DNA of 64,000 nucleotides from positions 67,161 to 131,160 of the forward strand of contig NZ_JBFBIK010000006.1 of the NCBI RefSeq assembly GCF_040685555.1. The letters are read 5' to 3'. Origin of the DNA: Sphaerisporangium sp040685555. Lineage in GTDB: Bacteria > Actinomycetota > Actinomycetes > Streptosporangiales > Streptosporangiaceae. Made by a program: the position numbers and the translations under genes. How positions within the stretch are numbered: the stretch's first letter is position 1; the number at the start of each line of letters is the position of its first letter. The notes beneath the pieces were generated by a model that ran no database searches, had not been told where the DNA came from, and saw nothing but the letters and a program-made list of their open reading frames with translations. This document shows, piece by piece, positions 15,274-22,972 of this stretch.

Positions 15274-17090
15274 GGGGTCGGCGGGTCCAGCCAGAGGTTG
15301 GTGAGGTCGAAGAGCTGGAACGACGGCAGGTAGATCGCGTTCTTCACCCGCTTCGCGTGATAGATCGGGGTGTTCTGGTTCTGGAAGGGCACGATCACCG
15401 CGTCGGCCAGCACCTTCTGGTCCACCTGGTGCCACAGGGCCGCCGCCTTGGTCGGGTCGGGCTCGGCCAGCGCCTGCTTGATCAGGTCATCGACCCGCGG
15501 GTTGCTGTAGCAGCCGTAGTTCGAGGTTCCCGGGGTGCAGTTGGTCTGGAACAGCGGCTGCGACACCGACCGGCCGTTGTTGCCGTACCAGTCCGGGACC
15601 CATCCAGGCGCCGAGATGTCCCACTTGCTGTCCTTCGCCAGGGACGGGTTCTGCAGGAAGGCGCCGTAGTAGTCGCCCTGCCGCACGGGCAGACCCTTGA
15701 CCGTGATGCCGCACTTCTTCAGGTCGGCGGAGTACGACTGGAACACCGACGGGTGGTTGCCCGCGTTGCGGAACGCCCCGATGAGGGTCAGGCCGTTCGG
15801 GTAGCCCGCCTCCGCGAGCGTCTGCTTGCACTTGGCCGGGTCGCCCTCGTCGTTGGGCGTCGGGTACGGGTTGTACTCCTCGTACCCGATGTTGCCCGGC
15901 GGGATCGCCGTGTGCAGCGGGGTGTTGAGCTCCTTGCCACCGTAGATCTTGCCGATCGCGACCTTGCTGATGGCGTACTCGATGGCCTGGCGGACCCCGA
16001 GCTTGCCCATGGCCCCGTTCTCGTTCTTGCTCTGGAGGTTGAACACCAGGTACGGGTTGGTGATCGCCCCCGGGTAGACCTTGTAGTTCGGATCGCCCGA
16101 GGAGCTCAGCCGGGGAAGCTGCGCGGTCGGGACCGGCAGGTCCCAGGCGAGGTCGGCGCTGCCGGCCTCCAGTTGCTGCTGCACGCTGTCGGGCTCGGTG
16201 ACGCCCTCCTTGACCTCGATGGCCTGGACGTACTGGTGGCGGACCGGGTCGGACTCCTGCTTCCAGGCCGGGTTGCGCTCCAGCCGGATCTCCTTGGTCG
16301 CCACGTACTTCGTGATCTTGTAGGGGCCGTTGGAGATCACGTGCTGGCGGAAGTCGGCGTCGTCGGGGGCGTACTGGTCGTACTCCTGGGGAGCCGCCGA
16401 GGCGAAGTTCAGCGCGAGGATGTTGAGGAAGTCACCGGCCGGCTGGATCAGCGTGAAGACGATGGTCTTGTCGTCCTTGGCCTGAACTCCGGCGATGTCG
16501 TGTGAGTTCTGGAAGTCCGCGAGGGCCTTCGGCGTGGGCTTGTCCTTCTCGAACGCCTTCGCGTAGGCCGCGCAGTACTCGGCCATCCCCTTGATCGTGC
16601 TGGTGTAGTAGCCCGGCGCCCCCGCGCCCGCCACCGGGTTGCAGAGCCGCTTGAAGCCGCGCAGGTAGTCCTGCGCCGTCACCGCGCGCGGCGGCGAGGT
16701 GTCCCACTGGACGCCGTCGCGCATCTTGATCGTGTAGGTCAGCAGGTCCTGGCTGAGGCCGCCGTTGGACGTCGTCGGGATCTCCGTGGCGACGTCGGGC
16801 ACGACCTGCACCGCCTTCTTGGCGTCGGTCGACGCCGGCAGCGTGAACAGCTGGCGGGCGTAGGTCCGCAGGAGCTGGTTGGTCACGACGTAGTACGTGC
16901 TGGTGGGGTCCAGGTGGTCGACGTCACCGCCGCCGACGAGCCGCAGCGTGCCGCCCGGCACAGCCTTGCCCGCCCGCTCGGGAGCGGCGGAGTTGCCCGT
17001 GCCGCCGCCTGCGCCGTCCGTCTGACAGGCCGTGGCGAGCAGGGTCGCCGCCGCCACAACCGCAATGGTGAGATGGCGCGTGTTGGCCAT
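15270..17090 (-). CDS. Extracellular solute-binding lipoprotein, family 5 (DppA/OppA-like)
   Basis: This 606-residue protein begins with a lipoprotein signal peptide: short basic start, hydrophobic core and lipobox LATAC with lipidated C22, then a Gly/Ser linker. The mature part is a family-5 (SBP_bac_5) binding protein, with the early segment GGTLRLVGGGDVDHLDPTSTY and the hinge-region pattern around GPYKITKYVATKEIRLERNPAW. It would capture peptides or a related solute outside the membrane and deliver it to the permeases encoded downstream. GAGGAGG precedes the ATG at good distance. It is first in the importer operon. Confidence 0.95.
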   Translation of the reverse strand: MANTRHLTIAVVAAATLLATACQTDGAGGGTGNSAAPERAGKAVPGGTLRLVGGGDVDHLDPTSTYYVVTNQLLRTYARQLFTLPASTDAKKAVQVVPDVATEIPTTSNGGLSQDLLTYTIKMRDGVQWDTSPPRAVTAQDYLRGFKRLCNPVAGAGAPGYYTSTIKGMAEYCAAYAKAFEKDKPTPKALADFQNSHDIAGVQAKDDKTIVFTLIQPAGDFLNILALNFASAAPQEYDQYAPDDADFRQHVISNGPYKITKYVATKEIRLERNPAWKQESDPVRHQYVQAIEVKEGVTEPDSVQQQLEAGSADLAWDLPVPTAQLPRLSSSGDPNYKVYPGAITNPYLVFNLQSKNENGAMGKLGVRQAIEYAISKVAIGKIYGGKELNTPLHTAIPPGNIGYEEYNPYPTPNDEGDPAKCKQTLAEAGYPNGLTLIGAFRNAGNHPSVFQSYSADLKKCGITVKGLPVRQGDYYGAFLQNPSLAKDSKWDISAPGWVPDWYGNNGRSVSQPLFQTNCTPGTSNYGCYSNPRVDDLIKQALAEPDPTKAAALWHQVDQKVLADAVIVPFQNQNTPIYHAKRVKNAIYLPSFQLFDLTNLWLDPPTP

Positions 17091-17381
17091 CTGCCCTCCT
17101 CGTGCCGAGATGGGGAACCTTGGGTGGCCGATAGCAGGGCTGAACCGGTACCGTGACGCGCCCTGCGGCTTGCTGGGGCTTGCTCTGAATGAAGGAACCC
17201 ATCCCGGAGGGGTGGCTGTCGAGGGCGGTTACCCAACCGTTGGCGAGGCGCGACCCGCAAGTGATGCCGGTTCGATGGTGAAATATCAGCGAATCGCGAC
17301 ATGGCGGGCTAGCGGGCCGGGAGCAAGGCCCTGGCCTGCGCCGATGATCGGAAAACGGTTAACCGCGGTGAAGAACGGACG
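17091..17381. promoter_or_regulatory. Upstream region of the peptide importer operon
   Basis: No gene is seen in these 291 bases. They follow the SAH-hydrolase-like gene stop and precede the binding-protein gene, both leftward. Two small dyads are visible: CGGTTAACCG at 17356-17365 and CGGTT-ACCC-AACCG at about 17226-17239. Both contain a GGTTA/AACC core and could be sites for one regulator of the importer; that is a guess. The ribosome binding site of the importer operon lies at the left end. Confidence 0.35.
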
Positions 17382-18632
17382 TCACGAGCCGAAGCGCCAC
17401 GACCGGAGGTAATCGGCCTGGAGGGGGGTGAGCGTGTCGATGTCGATGCCGGCCGCCGCGAGCTTCAGCCGCGCCACCTCCGCGTCGATCTCCGCGGGCA
17501 CGTCGTACACGCCGGGCGCGAGCCGTACCCGCTCCTCGGCCAGCCACGCGACGGCCAGCGCCTGGGCCGAGAACGACATGTCCATGACGGCCGCGGGATG
17601 CCCCTCGGCGGCTGTCAGGTTGACCAGGCGGCCCTCCGCGAGCAGCAGCAGCCGCCGCCCGTCGGCGAGGACGTACTCGTCGGTGTGGGGCCGCACCCCG
17701 AGGTGGACCTCCTGCGCCATGCCCTCCAGGGCCCGCACGTCGATCTCGACGTCGAAGTGGCCGGCGTTCGCGAGGATGGCGCCGTCCCTCATCTCGGCGA
17801 GGTGCTCGCCCCTGATGACGTCGCGGTTACCGGTGACGGTGATGAACAGGTCTCCCGCGCGCGCCGCCTCGACCATCGGCAGCACCTCGTAGCCCTGCAT
17901 GCTGGCGTCCAGCGCCTTGACCGGGTCGATCTCGGTGACGATGACCCGGGCGCCCTGCCCCCGCGCCCGCTCGGCCACGCCACGCCCGCAGAAGCCGAAC
18001 CCGGCGACCACGATCGTGCGCCCGGCGATCAGCGTGTTGGTCGCCCGCATGATGCCGTCGAGCGTGGACTGTCCCGTGCCGTACCTGTTGTCGAACATGC
18101 GCTTCGTGCGGGTGTCGTTGACCGCGACGACCGGGAAGCGCAGGGCGTGCTCGGCCGCCATCTGGCGCAGCCGGATGATGCCCGTCGTGGTCTCCTCGCA
18201 CCCGCCCGTGACCCCGTCGAGCAGTTCGACGCGCTCGGTGTGCAGCGTGTTGACCAGGTCGCAGCCATCGTCGAGCACGATGTCGGGCCCGATGTCGAGG
18301 GCTTGGTGGAGGTGCCGGTAGTAGGTGGCGCGGTCCACGCCCGCGCGGGCGTGCACCGCCACGCCGTACGTCCGCAGGGCTGCCGCGACGTCGTTCCGCG
18401 TGGACAGGGGGTTGGACGCCGCGAGGGCGATCTGGGCTCCGCCAGCCTTCAGCGCGCCGACGAACACCGCGGTCTCCGCGGTCACGTGGAGGCACGCGGC
18501 GATCTTCAGGCCTTCGAGCGGGCGCGCGGCGTCGAACCGCGCGCCGATCGCCCGCAGCACGGGCATGGCACGCAGCGCCCAGTCGATGCTGCGCTCGCCC
18601 GCCTCGGCGAGCGACGCGTCAGCGACATCCAC
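17382..18632 (-). CDS. Short-form S-adenosylhomocysteinase-like paralogue
   Basis: The 416-residue protein is homologous to adenosylhomocysteinase but of the short archaeal/Thermotoga type. Substrate and catalytic positions kept: H49, E147, K177, D181 and the NAD motif GFGFCGRG (211-218). Changes from the neighbour AHCY: the substrate-site Cys75 is S73, Cys237 is T186 (FDNRYGTGQST), about 37 residues are missing between the DDG motif and the EETTTG motif, and the C-terminus ends RSWRFGS without the K-P-D-H-Y-R-Y tail that reaches the NAD of the adjacent subunit. It may hydrolyse SAH or a relative such as S-inosylhomocysteine, as shown for methanogen short forms; unresolved. GTG 18632 follows AGGGAAG. 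It lies 95 nt downstream of ahcY, beyond a hairpin. Confidence 0.85.
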   Translation of the reverse strand: MDVADASLAEAGERSIDWALRAMPVLRAIGARFDAARPLEGLKIAACLHVTAETAVFVGALKAGGAQIALAASNPLSTRNDVAAALRTYGVAVHARAGVDRATYYRHLHQALDIGPDIVLDDGCDLVNTLHTERVELLDGVTGGCEETTTGIIRLRQMAAEHALRFPVVAVNDTRTKRMFDNRYGTGQSTLDGIMRATNTLIAGRTIVVAGFGFCGRGVAERARGQGARVIVTEIDPVKALDASMQGYEVLPMVEAARAGDLFITVTGNRDVIRGEHLAEMRDGAILANAGHFDVEIDVRALEGMAQEVHLGVRPHTDEYVLADGRRLLLLAEGRLVNLTAAEGHPAAVMDMSFSAQALAVAWLAEERVRLAPGVYDVPAEIDAEVARLKLAAAGIDIDTLTPLQADYLRSWRFGS

Positions 18633-18660
18633 AATCTTCCCTGTCCCCCTGTGTGGCGAA

Positions 18661-18690
18661 AGGTCCCCGCGCGACCTCACGCGGGGACCT
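18661..18690. terminator. Strong hairpin between ahcY and its paralogue
   Basis: AGGTCCCCGCG (18661-18671) pairs perfectly with CGCGGGGACCT (18680-18690) around an 8-nt loop. On the minus strand it lies after the ahcY stop and before the ribosome binding site of the paralogue, so it can terminate or attenuate read-through and lower paralogue expression. A smaller GGCCGG/CCGGCC arrangement lies next to it. No T tract is seen. Confidence 0.65.
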
Positions 18691-18707
18691 CGCCTGGCCG
18701 GAAAGGC

Positions 18708-18733
18708 CGGTCGATCAGTACGGTCGATCAGTA
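18708..18733. repeat. Exact 13-bp tandem duplication across the ahcY stop codon
   Basis: CGGTCGATCAGTA occurs twice head-to-tail (18708-18720 and 18721-18733). On the minus strand each copy contains a TGA; the second (right-hand) copy supplies the ahcY stop. It looks like a recent slippage event without effect on the protein. Confidence 0.8.
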
Positions 18734-20155
18734 GCGGTAGTGGTCGGGCTTGTACGGACCCTCGACGTCGACGCCGATGTACTCGGCCTGCGCCTTGGTG
18801 AGCTCGGTGAGCTTGACGCCGAGCGCGTCGAGGTGGAGCCGCGCGACCTTCTCGTCCAGGTGCTTGGGCAGCACGTAGACGCCGATGGGGTACTCCTCGG
18901 TCTTGGTGAACAGCTCGATCTGCGCGATCACCTGGTTCGTGAAGGAGTTGGACATCACGAAGCTGGGGTGGCCGGTGGCGCAGCCGAGGTTCATCAGGCG
19001 GCCCTCGGCCAGCACGATGATCGAGTGGCCGTCGGCGAAGGTCCAGGTGTGGACCTGCGGCTTGATCTCGGTCTTCACGATGCCGGGCAGCTTCGCCAGA
19101 CCGGCCATGTCGATCTCGTTGTCGAAGTGGCCGATGTTGGAGACGATCGCGTTGTGCTTCATACGGCTCATGTGGTCGGCCGTGATGATGTCGAAGTTGC
19201 CGGTCGTGGTCACGAAGATGTCGGCGATGCCGACGACCTCCTCCAGCGTGGTGACCTGGAAGCCGTCCATGGCCGCCTGGAGCGCGCAGATCGGGTCGAT
19301 CTCGGTGACGATCACGCGGGCGCCCTGGCCGCGCAGCGCGTCGGCACAGCCCTTGCCCACGTCGCCGTACCCCGCGACCACGGCGACCTTGCCGCCGATG
19401 AGCACGTCGGTGGCGCGGTTGAGGCCGTCGATCACGCTGTGGCGGCAGCCGTACTTGTTGTCGAACTTCGACTTGGTCACCGAGTCGTTGACGTTGATCG
19501 CCGGGAAGAGCAGCGAGCCGGCCTTGAACATCTCGTAGAGACGGTGGACGCCGGTCGTGGTCTCCTCGGTGACGCCCTTGATCTCCTTGGCCACGGCGGT
19601 CCACCGACCCTCGGAGGACACCGTGCGGTGGAGGAGGTCGAGGATGATCTTCCACTCCTCGGCGTCGTTCTCGGAGGGCGAGGGCACGGCCCCGGCCTTC
19701 TCGTACTCGGCGCCCTTGTGGACGAGCAGGGTCGCGTCGCCGCCGTCGTCGAGGATCATGTTGGGGCCGCCGCCGCCAGGCCAGGTGAGCGCCTGCTCGG
19801 TGCACCACCAGTACTCCTCCAGCGTCTCGCCCTTCCAGGCGAACACCGGCACGCCCTTGGGGTCGTCGGCCGTGCCGTCGGGGCCGACGACGACCGCGGC
19901 GGCCGCGTGGTCCTGGGTGGAGAAGATGTTGCAGCTCACCCAGCGGACGTCGGCACCGAGCGCTACGAGCGTCTCGATGAGCACGGCGGTCTGGATGGTC
20001 ATGTGGAGCGAGCCCATGATCTTGGCTCCGGTCAGCGGGCGCGCGTCGGCGTACTCGCTGCGGATGGCCATGAGGCCCGGCATCTCATGCTCGGCGAGCT
20101 GGATTTCCCTGCGGCCGAAATCGGCCAGAGCAAGGTCGGCGACCTTGAAGTCCAT
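18728..20155 (-). CDS. ahcY: Adenosylhomocysteinase
   Basis: The 475-residue enzyme hydrolyses S-adenosylhomocysteine to adenosine and homocysteine with tightly bound NAD, removing the product inhibitor of methyltransferases. All expected residues are visible: H51 in HMTIQTAVL, C75 in SCNIFSTQDHAAAA, the EETTTG loop (E198), K228 and D232 in VTKSKFDN, C237 in KYGCR, the Rossmann motif GYGDVGKG (262-269) and the C-terminal KPDHYRY that completes the NAD site of a partner subunit. Length equals other actinobacterial AHCY proteins (with the bacterial insertion). ATG 20155 gives MDFKVADL, the standard start; GGGGAAA lies upstream. It is divergent from a MerR gene and upstream of a divergent paralogue. 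The symbol sahH is also used. Confidence 0.97.
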   Translation of the reverse strand: MDFKVADLALADFGRREIQLAEHEMPGLMAIRSEYADARPLTGAKIMGSLHMTIQTAVLIETLVALGADVRWVSCNIFSTQDHAAAAVVVGPDGTADDPKGVPVFAWKGETLEEYWWCTEQALTWPGGGGPNMILDDGGDATLLVHKGAEYEKAGAVPSPSENDAEEWKIILDLLHRTVSSEGRWTAVAKEIKGVTEETTTGVHRLYEMFKAGSLLFPAINVNDSVTKSKFDNKYGCRHSVIDGLNRATDVLIGGKVAVVAGYGDVGKGCADALRGQGARVIVTEIDPICALQAAMDGFQVTTLEEVVGIADIFVTTTGNFDIITADHMSRMKHNAIVSNIGHFDNEIDMAGLAKLPGIVKTEIKPQVHTWTFADGHSIIVLAEGRLMNLGCATGHPSFVMSNSFTNQVIAQIELFTKTEEYPIGVYVLPKHLDEKVARLHLDALGVKLTELTKAQAEYIGVDVEGPYKPDHYRY

Positions 20156-20251
20156 AGTGTTTCCCCTCAACCCGGTCAGTGCGTCTCTGCGAGTTTAAGA
20201 GGCGCGCGCACCCCAATGCATCCCCAGATCTGCGAACCTGACAAAAGAATG

Positions 20252-20257
20252 TAAGAT
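20252..20257 (+). promoter_or_regulatory. -10-like element, leaderless start of merR gene
   Basis: TAAGAT lies 8 nt before the ATG at 20266, and there is no Shine-Dalgarno sequence. Transcription starting 6-8 nt downstream would begin at or next to the ATG, so a leaderless mRNA is likely. No clear -35 at normal distance. Confidence 0.45.
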
Positions 20258-20265
20258 TCGGGTCC

Positions 20266-20601
20266 ATGCGCATCACTGAGGCGGCCAAGCGTCTGGGATT
20301 GTCACCCCGGATGCTCCGCTACCGGGAGGCCCTCGGCCTGCTGCCCCCGACGCGCGACCGAGGCTCCCACCGGCGGTTCGGCCCCGAGGAGCTCGCGGCG
20401 GTCACCCAGGCGATGGAGCTGGAGCGGCGGTTCGACGTGTCCCCCGCCGAGCTGGCGTTCGGGATGCGCGTCCTCAGCGAGCCCGCCGTGGCGCAGGCCG
20501 TGCGCGACCTCGGGCTGCGCATCGGCCGCATCCACGCCCCACGCCGCGCGCTCGACTTCGAGAAGGAGAAGGCTCTGCGCCTGCTCCACCGCGACCGCTG
20601 A
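20266..20601 (+). CDS. MerR family transcriptional regulator (small)
   Basis: The 111-residue protein is a compact MerR-type DNA-binding protein. The N-terminal winged helix reads MRITEAAKRLGLSPRMLRYREALGLLPPTR, with the RxxRFGPEEL second segment (HRRFGPEELAAV), and is followed by a helical dimerisation region ending FEKEKALRLLHRDR. The usual helix motif reads RMLRYREALGLL rather than RYYERxGLL, so the central Tyr-Glu is shifted, a minor deviation. No effector domain is present. It is divergent from ahcY and convergent with the CDF exporter gene; either could be its target but nothing in sequence decides. Confidence 0.85.
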   Translation: MRITEAAKRLGLSPRMLRYREALGLLPPTRDRGSHRRFGPEELAAVTQAMELERRFDVSPAELAFGMRVLSEPAVAQAVRDLGLRIGRIHAPRRALDFEKEKALRLLHRDR

Positions 20602-20658
20602 CCCGGCCGGGCCCGGCGGAGACGTCGACCGGCATCGCCCGACAGGGGGAGACCCGGC

Positions 20659-21615
20659 TCAGGAATGCGCGTCGCCCGCCCCGTTGGGCGAGGCGGTGGG
20701 CCGGCCGACACGGTAGAGGTCGGGCTCCAGGTAGATGACCCTGGCCATCGGCACGGCCTCGCGGACGCGCCGCTCGGCCTCGTCGATGCCCTTGGCGATG
20801 TCGGAGGCCGTGTCACCGTGCTCCACGGCGATCTTCGCCGCGACCAGGAGCTCCTCGGGACCGAGGTGCAGGGTGCGCAGGTGGATCACCTTGCTGACCT
20901 CGGGGGAGCCCTCCAGCGCCTCGCAGATCTTCTCCTCGATCTCCGGCACCGCGCTCTCGCCGATGAGCAGGGACTTGGTCTCGATCGCGAGGATCACCGC
21001 GATGATCGCCAGCAGGATGCCGATCATGAGGGTGCCGACGCCGTCCCAGACGCCGTTGCCCGTGACCACCGCCATCGTCACGCCGAAGAGCGCGAACAGC
21101 AGGCCCAGCAGGGCCCCGAAGTCCTCCAGCAGCACGACCGGGAGCTCGGGGGCCTTGGCCCTGCGGATGAAGTTGAACCAGGAGACCTCGCCCCTGATGG
21201 TGTTGGACTCGACGATCGCGGTGCGGAAGGAGAACCCCTCGGCCGCGACCGCGAAGACCAGCACGCCGAAGGCCCAGATCGGGGACTCCACGTGGTGGGG
21301 GTGCATGATCTTCTCGATGCCCTCGTAGAGGGAGAAGACCGCGCCGATCGTGAACAGCACGACCGCGACCACGAACGCGTAGAAATAGCGCTCGCGGCCG
21401 TACCCGAAGGGATGCTTGCGGTTCTCGCGCTTCTTCGACTGCCTGTCGCCGAGCAGGAGCAGCGCCTGGTTCCCCGAGTCGGCGACGGAGTGCACCGACT
21501 CCGCCAGCATCGAGGACGACCCCGTGAAGATGAACGCCACGAACTTCGCCACCGCGATCGCCAGGTTCGCCCCCAGCGCCGCGATGATCGCCTTGTTACC
21601 GCCGCCCGCGCTCAC
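20659..21615 (-). CDS. Cation diffusion facilitator (CDF) family transporter
   Basis: The protein (318 residues from GTG 21615) has six predicted helices. The metal-site helices carry SVHSVADSGNQALLLLG (H and D of the HxxxD site) and LLEDFGALLGLLFAL. A C-terminal cytoplasmic CDF domain begins around EIEEKICEALEGSPEV and contains IHLRTLHLGPEELLVAAKI. The family exports divalent metals (Zn, Mn, Fe and others) by proton antiport; the sequence resembles the ZnT9/SLC30A9-like branch more than YiiP. Start: GGAGA lies 6 nt before GTG 21615, giving VSAGGGNKAIIAALGANLAI; an upstream in-frame ATG at 21672 would add 19 residues without hydrophobic character. Substrate is unknown. Confidence 0.9.
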   Translation of the reverse strand: MSAGGGNKAIIAALGANLAIAVAKFVAFIFTGSSSMLAESVHSVADSGNQALLLLGDRQSKKRENRKHPFGYGRERYFYAFVVAVVLFTIGAVFSLYEGIEKIMHPHHVESPIWAFGVLVFAVAAEGFSFRTAIVESNTIRGEVSWFNFIRRAKAPELPVVLLEDFGALLGLLFALFGVTMAVVTGNGVWDGVGTLMIGILLAIIAVILAIETKSLLIGESAVPEIEEKICEALEGSPEVSKVIHLRTLHLGPEELLVAAKIAVEHGDTASDIAKGIDEAERRVREAVPMARVIYLEPDLYRVGRPTASPNGAGDAHS

Positions 21616-21679
21616 CCGCAGTCTCCACCCATCCGTAACACCGTGCTCTGACCCCGCCCGTAAAGCGGTCAAGGAGATC

Positions 21680-22801
21680 TTATTGGGAAAGTCTCGCCTT
21701 AAGTTCCGCGATGGCGCTCACGGGAGTCGGATCGACGCCGTAACCAAGTGCCAGGTAGACGCTTCCGTAGTCCGCCAGACACACCAGCGAGGCCAGCCGC
21801 TCGAGCGGATGGGCCCCCTCGGCGGTGATCTCCGAGACCGGCACGCCGCGATCTTGCGCCAGGCGCACCGACATCGCGCGCCGCTTGCTCACCTGGGGAT
21901 GCTCCTCCAGGTCGCGCAGCACGATCAGCCGCAGGGCCAGAGAGGGCTCGTCGCCGAAGATGTCGCGCTGGGCGAGCGGCCCGTCGAGGGCCACCACCTG
22001 GTTGTGGTCGGCCTCCGGGATCTCACCCCAGATGGCGGGATACTTGGCGTTCTGGTTGAGCTGGGTCGCCAGCCGGTAGGCGGCGGCGGTCGCCACCGGC
22101 GAGGAGCCCCAGACCATCGGGATCGTGTCGGCGATCTCCAGCGCCAGCGTCTTGCCGGGGTTGATGAACGACTCGCTCGACGGCCGGCAGCGGTGCGCGA
22201 TGTCCTCCAGGCGCTTGGCCGTGGCCTCGATCGCGTCTGTGTCCACCTCGACCAGCCCGAGCGCCGACGCCACGGCGACCAGGGGCATGGTCAGGCCCCA
22301 GAGGTTCGCCCGGGGCAACCGGACCGCCCCCTGGACCGGCGCGGCGGGCAGGTGCAGCCCGGACGCCTGCTCGGCGATCGCCGCCAGCGGCGACCCGGCG
22401 CGGCCCACGGTGATCAGCCGGCACCCCCGGCGCACCGCCTCGAGCGCCAGCGTCTGGGTCTCCTCGGTGGTGCCCGAGCTGGACACGGCGATGACCAGGT
22501 CGGCGGCGCCCACCCAGCCCGGCAGCCGGTAGGAGCGCACGGTCACGATGGGGATGGGGACCCCGCCTCCGCACACGGCGGCGAGCATGTCGCCGGCGAT
22601 GGCGGAGTCGCCCACGCCCGCGATCACGACCGCCCGGGGACGGTCACTGGCGGACAGCCGGGAGACACCCGCCTCCAGCGCGCCGCGGTGCGAGGTGCGG
22701 ACCTGCGCGCCTGAGGAGGCCACCGCGGGCAGCATGCCCGCGGGGTCGGCCTCGGTCAGGAACGCCGTGTCATCCAGCCGCTCGGGCTCGAACGAGCTCA
22801 C
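21680..22801 (-). CDS. SIS-domain phosphoglucose/phosphomannose isomerase-like protein
   Basis: The 373-residue protein has an N-terminal sugar-isomerase (SIS) domain (with AVVIAGVGDSAIAGDML and VIAVSSSGTTEETQTL, the sugar-phosphate binding Ser/Thr loop) and a C-terminal bacterial phosphoglucose/phosphomannose isomerase domain (with WGEIPEADHNQVVAL, the conserved E-x-x-H-N). Such proteins interconvert fructose-6-P with glucose-6-P and/or mannose-6-P. Being directly behind phosphomannomutase it could feed mannose-6-P into GDP-mannose synthesis. GTG 22801 overlaps the stop of the Trm112-like gene (GTGA). The mycobacterial counterpart is Rv3256c, which is annotated as conserved hypothetical, so activity is inferred from family. 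Confidence 0.87.
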   Translation of the reverse strand: MSSFEPERLDDTAFLTEADPAGMLPAVASSGAQVRTSHRGALEAGVSRLSASDRPRAVVIAGVGDSAIAGDMLAAVCGGGVPIPIVTVRSYRLPGWVGAADLVIAVSSSGTTEETQTLALEAVRRGCRLITVGRAGSPLAAIAEQASGLHLPAAPVQGAVRLPRANLWGLTMPLVAVASALGLVEVDTDAIEATAKRLEDIAHRCRPSSESFINPGKTLALEIADTIPMVWGSSPVATAAAYRLATQLNQNAKYPAIWGEIPEADHNQVVALDGPLAQRDIFGDEPSLALRLIVLRDLEEHPQVSKRRAMSVRLAQDRGVPVSEITAEGAHPLERLASLVCLADYGSVYLALGYGVDPTPVSAIAELKARLSQ

Positions 22802-22971
22802 GCCTTGCGAGCCTCGTCGACCAGCAGCACCGGGATGTCGTCGCGGACCGGATAGACCAGCCCGCACGTCTCGGAACTGCACGCCAGCTCATCGCTCTGG
22901 GTGACGGCGTTGAGCGGTGACTTGCAGGCCGGGCAGGCCAGGATGTCGAGCAACCAATCGTCGATCTTCAC
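22798..22971 (-). CDS. Trm112-like small zinc-finger protein
   Basis: This 57-residue gene is easily missed. The protein begins VKIDDWLLDILACPACKSPL, continues ELACSSETCGLVYPVRDDIP and ends VLLVDEARKA. The C-P-A-C and C-x4-C pairs and the YPVRDDIPVLL ending are those of the bacterial Trm112 (YcaR/UPF0434) family, which binds zinc; in eukaryotes Trm112 activates methyltransferases, in bacteria the role is not settled. GGAG lies 5 nt before GTG 22971. It starts one base after the phosphomannomutase stop and overlaps the isomerase start by 4 nt, so the three form one operon. Confidence 0.9.
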   Translation of the reverse strand: MKIDDWLLDILACPACKSPLNAVTQSDELACSSETCGLVYPVRDDIPVLLVDEARKA

Positions 22972-22972
22972 G

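Noticed and set aside
17382..19808. Single 808-codon frame fusing part of ahcY in another frame with the paralogue
   Set aside because: The first half is an out-of-frame reading of ahcY; only the part from 18632 has AHCY homology and its own ribosome binding site.
20156..20265. Possible SAH-sensing riboswitch upstream of ahcY
   Set aside because: The leader is short and no characteristic pairing pattern could be found by eye.
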